NCBI GenBank assembly: GCA_045605145.1
Contig: JAZUPH010000018.1
Location: 1 to 21,788, forward strand
Length of the DNA: 21,788 nt
Reading direction: 5' to 3'
From: CAMNAO01 sp045605145
GTDB lineage: Bacteria; Bacillota; Clostridia; Oscillospirales; Oscillospiraceae
The notes under the pieces were generated by a model that did no database searches, was not told the DNA's origin, and worked only from the letters and a program-made list of their open reading frames with translations. Every line of letters starts with the position of its first letter. Positions within the stretch are counted from its first letter, which is position 1. Both the position numbers and the translations under genes were made by a program. Below, piece by piece: positions 7,920 through 15,000 of this stretch.

Positions 7920-8621
7920 TCAAACCCGCTCACAGCGGATGACTATGCGGTTCCGGGCGCCGCGGGTGCAGGTGAACAGAGTCAGATCCCACTGTCCACC
8001 CTCCAGCTCTTCCACGGCGGTGGGCGCCAGTATCTCATACTCCACCACGGTGTAGGTGAAAACATTGCCGTCAATATCGGTGAATATCACCGTGTCGCCC
8101 TCCGTCAGATACTGCAGGGAGCGGAAATAGCTCTTATAATTGTGTCCGGCGATGATCATGTCGTCCGTATACGCCGAGCCGGAGTAGCGGCAGGGGGCGA
8201 TCTTCAGCGCGTCATAGCTCCACGGGGTGATGACCGGCAGGCTCAGCTCATATTCCGGCAGCTCTATCAGACCCACATAGTCCCAGCCGTCTATGGTCTG
8301 GATGGGCATCTCCATCCCGGGATTGAGGATGTACGCCGGGGTCTGGCCGGGTGGCAGCAGCGACTGCACGGGGAAATCCCCCTCAGCGCTGTCCGCCGCG
8401 TCCTGGGTGCCGTTTTCGGCACTTACGCCGCCGGTGCTGATTTCGCCGCCCTGTGCCCCGCCGGCTATCACCTGCGCAAGCTGCGCGGCGGCCGAGTCGG
8501 CGGCAAGCTGCGCCCGATACTCGTCCCAGAGGTTGTAAACGGTCAGCAGCAGGGCCGCCAGAATCAGCACAAGCCCCGCCGCGATAAGTATCGTACCCGT
8601 CTTAGTCTTCATTTGCCGCAC
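7920..8621 (-). CDS. Sortase, probable wall-anchoring transpeptidase of the pilus operon
   Basis: This is a 233-residue membrane-bound cysteine transpeptidase with an N-terminal membrane segment (about residues 9-29), an Ala/Gly/Ser-rich stalk (about 40-80) and a sortase fold. The catalytic triad is visible: H160 in IIAGHNYKSYF, C218 in TLFTCTR and R225 in RNRIVIR. It lacks the C-terminal membrane helix of class C enzymes, so it more likely anchors a finished pilus or the basal pilin than polymerises the shaft. The exact class is unresolved. The GTG at 8621 is favoured because AAGG lies about eight bases upstream, giving a 20-base overlap with the preceding gene. ATG at 8612 is the alternative. 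It is the last gene of the operon, directly before the terminator. Confidence 0.9.
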   Translation of the reverse strand: MRQMKTKTGTILIAAGLVLILAALLLTVYNLWDEYRAQLAADSAAAQLAQVIAGGAQGGEISTGGVSAENGTQDAADSAEGDFPVQSLLPPGQTPAYILNPGMEMPIQTIDGWDYVGLIELPEYELSLPVITPWSYDALKIAPCRYSGSAYTDDMIIAGHNYKSYFRSLQYLTEGDTVIFTDIDGNVFTYTVVEYEILAPTAVEELEGGQWDLTLFTCTRGARNRIVIRCERV

Positions 8622-9528
8622 CGCGCCGCCTTAACAGGCCCATCAGAACCAGCAGCATACCGCCGCCGGCAAGCAGGGGAACCGGCCACCACAGCTGTCC
8701 CGTGTTGGGTATCTGGGGCGGGGCGGGAGGAGGCGGCTCATTATAATCGTTGGTGATGATGAACATCGTGCCCTCCTGGGTTACGGACACGGTGTAGTCC
8801 GACAGAACCTTTTCCGTCACCACCCACCGGTGGTCGGGATCCAGCCCGTTCCATGTATAGCGCCAGTTGTTCTCCTTGCCCAGCTCGACCGTGTCATACA
8901 GTCCGCCGTCGCAGAACAGATAGACCAGTATCTTCTCCGGGCGCTCATCCTCATAATCCTCATCGTCCCATACCTTCATCACGCTGCGGCTGACAGTGGA
9001 GCCGCCGGAGGCGTAGAGCTTGAACTTGGGGCTGACGATGATCTCATACAGCCAGCCGTCACCGTCATCCTCAGTGGGGACGGACACGATGAAGGGCGTG
9101 GCGGAATAGGTGATGCCGTCCTGTACATGGACGCTGCCCAGCACAAGGTACATGCCCAGCTCAAGCCCGCCGAAGGACAGGGTGCCGGTGGTGTGGGTGC
9201 TGCCGCTGGCGGTGGGAGCGATGTCTTTAAGGTGGACATAACCCTCAAGGGTGAGAGCCAGATCATACCAGCTGCCGCTGCCCTCAATGCCGCCGCTTAC
9301 GGGGGCGAAGGCGGTGGTGGCGTCAAATTCGCCGTCTGAGAGAATATCCGCCACGCGGTAGATATCAAACTCCGCGCCCACGATGGCCTTGTCACCATCG
9401 GTGTAGCTTATGGTCAGGCGGCCCGTTCTGTCCGCGTCCACCCGGGCAGCGCGTGCGCTCGTGGGCAGCACTGCGGTGACGAGCACTGCCATCAGAAGCA
9501 CGATTATCATGCGCTTAACTTTATTCAA
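8602..9528 (-). CDS. Minor/basal pilin with Cna-B domain and IPNTG sorting signal
   Basis: This 308-residue exported protein has a signal peptide (about residues 1-28, ending SARAA) and an N-terminal pilin-like beta domain (about 30-170). A Cna-B domain follows (about 181-262, from VMKVWDDE to IITNDYNE, with WVVTEKV as the E-box-like motif). Then come a proline-rich linker EPPPPAPPQ, the sorting signal IPNTG (273-277), a membrane helix (282-299) and a short tail. Isoleucine replaces leucine in the first LPxTG position. Proline-rich linkers before the sorting signal are typical of wall-linked basal pilins, so that role is inferred. The start is TTG at 9528: GGGAGG lies at a proper nine-base distance, while the next ATG is 18 bases further in and poorly spaced. 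Confidence 0.88.
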   Translation of the reverse strand: MNKVKRMIIVLLMAVLVTAVLPTSARAARVDADRTGRLTISYTDGDKAIVGAEFDIYRVADILSDGEFDATTAFAPVSGGIEGSGSWYDLALTLEGYVHLKDIAPTASGSTHTTGTLSFGGLELGMYLVLGSVHVQDGITYSATPFIVSVPTEDDGDGWLYEIIVSPKFKLYASGGSTVSRSVMKVWDDEDYEDERPEKILVYLFCDGGLYDTVELGKENNWRYTWNGLDPDHRWVVTEKVLSDYTVSVTQEGTMFIITNDYNEPPPPAPPQIPNTGQLWWPVPLLAGGGMLLVLMGLLRRRGAANED

Positions 9529-9597
9529 TTCCCGTCACCTCCCGAAATGATTTTAATTATTGTGTTCGCCCCTTGGATGCGCCGGGCGACCGGCGGC

Positions 9598-10416
9598 TCA
9601 TTTTCTGTGCCGTTTGGGCAGCATAAGGATCACAAACAGCACCAGCAGCATGGGCAGCGCCACTATCGGCGCCACCAACAGCGGCTCAATCTGTATGGCA
9701 TCGGCCACCACGCGCACCGATACCGCCTCCTGCGCGTTGGCGATGCGATGTCCGCGCACCAGAAGCCGGTGTGTGTTGATGCCGTAGGGCGTGCAGGTGA
9801 CCAGTGTGCACAGGTCAAGCCCCTCGACGATCTGCAGCGCGGCGGTGTCGTCCGGCTCAACGATCAGTATCTGATCCACCTCATAGGTCAGGATTTCGTC
9901 CAGCATGCGCAGGACGAACACATCGCCCACAGCCAGCTCATCCAAATTGGTGAACAGCTTTGCACTGGGCAGTCCCCTGTGACCAGACAGCACGCTGTGG
10001 GTGCCGGCCCCGCCCACGGGCAGGCTGGACCACTCAAGATGGCCCACCGCCACCTGCAGCACCGATTCCGAGGTGCCGTGGTAAACGGGCAGCGCAACGC
10101 CCAGGCTCTCGATCTCGATATAGCCCATTATGCCGTTGCCGCCCACGTTGAGAAGATTGTTATACATGGCGGCCTGCTCCTCATCCAGCAGGTACTGGTT
10201 TTGGCGCAGGGTTAGACTTTGGTTATAGTCGGCTGCGGCGGTCCATATTGCCTCATACTGGTCGGTGTCCAGCGCGGCCGTCTCCTCGGCATAGCTGGCG
10301 ATGGCCTTTGATGAGTGCATCGAGTTCCAGTAGTTGCTGACCGATGGGTACAGAAGCAGAGACAAACCTATCAGCAGAGCAAATATCATTAAAATTGTGG
10401 ATAAATGTTTCTTCAT
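9598..10416 (-). CDS. Class C sortase (pilin polymerase)
   Basis: The 272-residue product has the two-membrane-helix layout of class C sortases, with helices at about residues 7-24 and 245-266. It is expected to join pilin subunits by isopeptide bonds on the outer membrane face. Class C landmarks are present: NGIMGYIEI, LPVYHGTSESVL, H146 in VLSGHRGLP, C208 in TLVTCTPYGINTHR, and R217. The usual lid motif Asp-Pro-aromatic before the catalytic domain is not seen; the region reads LRQNQYLLDEEQ. The gene lies directly after the major pilin, as is usual for a dedicated pilin polymerase. ATG at 10416 has GGGAAG about nine bases upstream. Confidence 0.94.
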   Translation of the reverse strand: MKKHLSTILMIFALLIGLSLLLYPSVSNYWNSMHSSKAIASYAEETAALDTDQYEAIWTAAADYNQSLTLRQNQYLLDEEQAAMYNNLLNVGGNGIMGYIEIESLGVALPVYHGTSESVLQVAVGHLEWSSLPVGGAGTHSVLSGHRGLPSAKLFTNLDELAVGDVFVLRMLDEILTYEVDQILIVEPDDTAALQIVEGLDLCTLVTCTPYGINTHRLLVRGHRIANAQEAVSVRVVADAIQIEPLLVAPIVALPMLLVLFVILMLPKRHRK

Positions 10417-10445
10417 GTTGACAGGCTTCCCTCTGCCGCTGTGAC

Positions 10446-10469
10446 CGGGGGAGGGAGTATCCTCCCCCG
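10446..10469 (-). promoter_or_regulatory. Intercistronic hairpin between major pilin and sortase genes
   Basis: CGGGGGAGG (10446-10454) and CCTCCCCCG (10461-10469) form a perfect 9-bp stem, extendable outward through GTGA/TCAC with a small bulge. No T-run follows on the minus strand, so it is not a classical terminator. It sits 60 bases after the pilin stop and 30 bases before the sortase start. It could protect the 3' end of a processed pilin mRNA or reduce read-through. Confidence 0.55.
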
Positions 10470-10528
10470 ACTCACGGCGATCAATCGTGCGGATCGTTAA
10501 TTTGATTTAAGTAAGCAGGTGCTTCCGA

Positions 10529-11974
10529 TTACTCTTCCATCTTGCCAAGGCGTCTCTTTGTCACCAGCAGTACCACAGCGCCGGCAACCAGCAGGCCGCC
10601 CACGATGTAGAAGATGGTGGTGCCGATGCCGCCGGTGGAGGGCAGCTCAGTGCCGGAATTGTTCTCGACCTTGGTCAGAACAGTGGTGTAGCTGAGAGTG
10701 TCATCCTCGCCGGAGGTGGCGCCGGTGATTACAACTGCCACATCCTCGGCCAGCTTGTTGTAGCCGGCGGGAGCGGCGGTCTCACGCAGGTAGTAGGTGC
10801 CGGCATCAAGACCGTCGATCTCGATCTTGCCGTTTGCATCGGTGGTGAGTGCGTAGTCGTCAAGATCAACATCATCAGTGATGGTGACCCATCCGGTAAC
10901 CTTGCCCTCAACAATGCTGGCAACAGAGGTCTTGTCACTGTTGAGCAGGACGAACTTGGCATTGGCCAGGACATCAGACTCATTGCCGTTGGCATACTTG
11001 AGAACATCCAGATCCCAGGTGTAGGTAACGGTGGTGTCCTCGGTGGTGAAGGTGGGGGAGCTTGCAGAGCTGTGCTTTTCACCGTACTGCAGCTTGACGG
11101 AGTTTTCGTTGCCATCAAGGCCGACAACGGCGCTCTTGTTCACGGTGGCGGTGTAGGTGACAACGATCTGGGTGCTGGCGGCCACAGTTGCGATGTACTC
11201 ATTGTTGAAAGCCAGCTCAAAGGTGCAGTCGTCATCACATCCGGTAGTGACGGTGTAGTTTTCGGCAGCAACCTCGGCATCGCCGATCTTAACGGAGGTC
11301 ACACCCACAAAGGTGAGGCCGGCGGACATGGTATCGTGCAGGATGTAGTTCTCAGCGCCGGTCTGTACGGTGACGGTGGCTCTGAAGGTCACGGTCTGGC
11401 CGATGTCGGCGTCATTGGTCTCGCCCCAGGAGTCGTCGGAATCTTCCTGAACCTCTTTGGTGACGGTGGGGGCAACGTTCTTCTCCTTAATGGTTACGGT
11501 GGGGTTGGTGGTGTCGATGGAGCACAGGGTGCCGAGGGTGGTGTCCACCAGATAGTAGCCCAGCTTCAGGCCGGTAAACTCGACGGTGGTCCCGGTTGCG
11601 GTGATGGCGGCAACGGAGGGGGCGATGCCATTGTTATCGGCATAGGCCTGAGCCAGAGCAACGAAAGCGGAAACATCGGCTCCGTCGACCCAGGTCACAT
11701 AACCCTGGCCGTCAATAGTGACATAAGCGGTCTGAGCTTCAAGCCAGCTTGCCCATTCGCTGTTGGCCTTGTAGGCGTAAGCATTTGAACCGGCATTGTA
11801 GCTCTCCAGATAGAGGATCTGGTAGACCTCATAAGTCTGACCGACAACCGCGTTGTCGATGGTGATGCTGCCGTCGGTCAGCTCACCTTCCATAGCCGCC
11901 ATGGCGGTGGTGGTCAGTGCGAAAACCATGAGTACTGCCAGCAGCAGGGTGGCAAGTTTCTGCAGGTGTTTCAT
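10529..11974 (-). CDS. Major (shaft) pilin, SpaA-type isopeptide-forming fimbrial protein, LPSTG anchored
   Basis: This is a 481-residue pilin. A signal peptide (1-27, ending TAMAA) precedes an N-terminal domain (about 29-165). A fimbrial isopeptide domain (about 170-310) follows, with VTKEV (K173), the HDTMSAGL strand (D214) and NENSVKL (N291) as likely Lys-Asp-Asn partners. A SpaA/Cna-B-like domain (about 318-437) carries LDVLKYANG (K326) and the E-box YYLRETAAPAGY (E398). LPSTG (444-448), a membrane helix and a basic tail end the protein. The lysine used for polymerisation probably lies in the KEKNVAPTVTK linker, but which one cannot be decided. Translation starts at ATG with AAAGGG nine bases upstream. 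Repetitive, GC-ordered codon use fits high expression. The adjoining class C sortase is its likely polymerase. Confidence 0.94.
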   Translation of the reverse strand: MKHLQKLATLLLAVLMVFALTTTAMAAMEGELTDGSITIDNAVVGQTYEVYQILYLESYNAGSNAYAYKANSEWASWLEAQTAYVTIDGQGYVTWVDGADVSAFVALAQAYADNNGIAPSVAAITATGTTVEFTGLKLGYYLVDTTLGTLCSIDTTNPTVTIKEKNVAPTVTKEVQEDSDDSWGETNDADIGQTVTFRATVTVQTGAENYILHDTMSAGLTFVGVTSVKIGDAEVAAENYTVTTGCDDDCTFELAFNNEYIATVAASTQIVVTYTATVNKSAVVGLDGNENSVKLQYGEKHSSASSPTFTTEDTTVTYTWDLDVLKYANGNESDVLANAKFVLLNSDKTSVASIVEGKVTGWVTITDDVDLDDYALTTDANGKIEIDGLDAGTYYLRETAAPAGYNKLAEDVAVVITGATSGEDDTLSYTTVLTKVENNSGTELPSTGGIGTTIFYIVGGLLVAGAVVLLVTKRRLGKMEE

Positions 11975-12048
11975 AATTCTTATCCCTTTCTTAATTAGTT
12001 TCTGTTATATACTTTGGTTTTTTTGCTATTTTGCGGGTTCCGGCTGCG

Positions 12049-15000
12049 TCAGGAGGAGTTGTATGCCCCCTTTCGGCGCCGTTGATGTTTATACAACAGG
12101 AGAATGCCTGCAAACGCGCTTGTCAGCAGTCCTCCAATAGTATACAGATATGTGCCCGGTCCGCCTGTGGCGGGCAGCTCATAATAAGTGATGTTTTCTA
12201 TCGTCCCGCCCCAGTCGAGGCTGTTTCCGTCGCCGTCTGTGACCTCAACAGTGAGCACATCGTAGGCCACGGTGACCCGGTAGCTGTTGCCGTTGGCTAT
12301 ATAGCCTTCCGGTACCGCCGTCTCGGTCAGGGTGTAGATATGGCCGGATGGGATGCGGCTAAAGGTCACGACGCCGTTTTCGTCGGACACGGCCACAAAA
12401 TCGCCGATGTCTACATGGCTCTTATAGTCACCGCGGCAGTATGGACAGCTTTCGGTGTCGTGGCTGAGCGTGAACCCGGCCCCCACTACGGGCCGCCCGT
12501 AGGAATCCACCTTCGTAAAGCTCAGCTCCGACAGGTAGCCATGTACCGACGGGATCGGGAAGCTGACCGTGCGCCGCTCGGACACGGTGGTGACGCCGTT
12601 TTCCGACTCAAATATCTTGTAGGTCAGCGTGGTCGGCTCATTGGTGGGGTAGATCGCCCCTTCCGTAAAGGCGCTCTCTTCGTTCTTAAGCCGCACTCTG
12701 TACACAAGCTCGTATGAGTAGATGGTCACGCCGCCCGAGCTTGTAAGCACATAGCCCGAGGTTTTCAGATCCCAGTTGAGCTCATACTCATCGTAGTCGA
12801 ATGCGGCGGTGTTTTCGCCGCCCACAGCGGCCGAGCCGCTAAGGTCGGTGAATACCAGCTCACCCGCCTGATTGTAGAATCCGATGAATTCCACCGAATC
12901 GGAAATGCCGTTGGATGTGGGCAGCGGGTCGTTTGCCACCCAGTCGGCTGAGGACGACTGCTCCTTCAGGCGCAATATCTCGGCGAAGATCTGGTCGTAT
13001 GCACTCTGCAGACCGGCGGAATCGGTACTGTCGTAGTAGTAGCCGGAGCCGATGCTGTTGCGCAGCCAGTTCTGGTAAGCCTCCTTACTGGATGCGTCAC
13101 CAATCTCATAGGTGGTACCCGTTCGCTCAACGACGGAGTATGATTTGCCTGTATTTGAATCGATGTAGTACTGTATCGTCTGTCCGCCTATATCAACGCC
13201 GATGGAGAATATTTTAATGCCGGAGTTCTTTATCTGAGTGGCCATCTGGCGGGCGCGTATGGCGGCTGTATCGCTGTAGCTGGTGCCGTTGACGCAGTAC
13301 ACGCCGCGTACCGCGTCATAGAAAACGCCGTCCGTCCCGGGTGTACCCGAATCTGTGTAGGGGTCGTAGCCGGTGTAGCCGCTCTCTATATATGTTGTGG
13401 GGAAGCCGTCACTGAGGAAGATGATGTATTTGTTGTCATTATCCACATCTGCCAGCATATCCGCCGCCATTTTAAGGCCGGCCTCAACATTGGTAAAGCG
13501 GGTGTGCAGGTTGGCATAATTGCTGTCGTTTATGATGGAGCCGGTCTCGGTGCGCATGGTGTTTTTCAGCGCGTTGGCCTGCGCCGTGGTGGAGCAGGGG
13601 GTCAGGCCGAATATTTCGTGGGCGCTGGTGTTGAAGGCCACATAGCCCACAAGGCTCACGCCGTTGGAGTTGGCAGCAAACTGATCCAGGAAATCCTCTG
13701 CCGCCGCCATTGCCGCGGCGTAGCGGGTTATATCACCAAATTTCGAATTCATCGTTCGGGAAATGTCCATCACGATGACCACGGCCATGTCCGGCTCTTC
13801 ATACACCTCTTCTATGCTGGCGCTGGTCTGGACGGTGAGGGTAATGTCGAACACATTTTCGGTGTCCGTACCCGATATGGTCTTGCTCACGATGACCGCG
13901 CTGTCATCGGATGCGTTACTGCCGCCGTGATCTGTGACCTGCACGTCGGACGGCGGTACATCCGCGTCCACACTGCGCAGTGCAAAGCCTGTCGGAGCGG
14001 CAGCTGCCACTGCGATGCCGGGGTCAAGGGTTGCGGAAATCTGGGGAGTGTAGTAGGGATAGTAGCCTGCGTAGGCGCTGTACTCTTCGAACCAGCCGCT
14101 GTCGCGCAGCCGTATCCAGTTGGTGCCCTCTGCCCGCTCGGCAACGGTGTCAAGGTCGTATTTGATTATTTCATCAATTCTCTCACTGAGCAGGAGATAA
14201 TCCTCACGCTTCAGTTCGCCGTATTCATAGGCGTATTCTATGCTTACCAAAAGCTCCTGCGCGGTGAGGTAGTTTTCCTTTTGCGTGGTGTCCAGCGCCT
14301 CAAGCTCCTCCACCCGGGCGGCAAAGCCATCATACACGGCCTGCTGCTCCTTTGCGGTCATGGGTACGATGACCGTTATGCTTTCGGTCTTTATCTCAAT
14401 GGCGGTATCGGGCTCATGCTCTGCCGCCGCCCTTACATACAGGCGCAGGCTGCTGCGATGGGCCATTTGTGCGATCTCCACCACGGCGTTGTGGGTACTC
14501 ACGCCCTGAGCATCGAAGCTGTCGGTGTCAAGGTACACCGTCAGCATCTGGCACATCGTGGGTTGGGAATCTATCAGCCGCTCTTCGGTGGTGAGTGTGT
14601 AGCTCACACCCTCCTCCTGGGTGCCCAGCCCCATCGCATCAAGGTCGAACCGGGCCTGGGTTTCGTCAGCGGGCAGCAGATACTCAAGCGCTATGCGCCC
14701 TGTGGGGTCTTCACCCTCGCTCACTGCCGTCACATTCACCGACAGGATAAGCCGGTTGCCGTTATATGCCAGCCGCGCTGTCTGTGGCGTGGCCTCACCT
14801 TCCTGCGCCGTGATGCTAAGATCCGCGACCGCAAGTCCGGTAAGGGTGATCCCGGGGGCGGGCTCAGCCTCGCCCTCTGCCGTTTCGCCGTCGGGCGTTG
14901 TGCCATCGGCTGTGGTGTCACCCTCGGCAGCTGCATCGTCCTCTGCCGCCGGAGTATCCTCATTTGCGGGGATCACGCCGTAGCCAAGGATGCACGCGTC

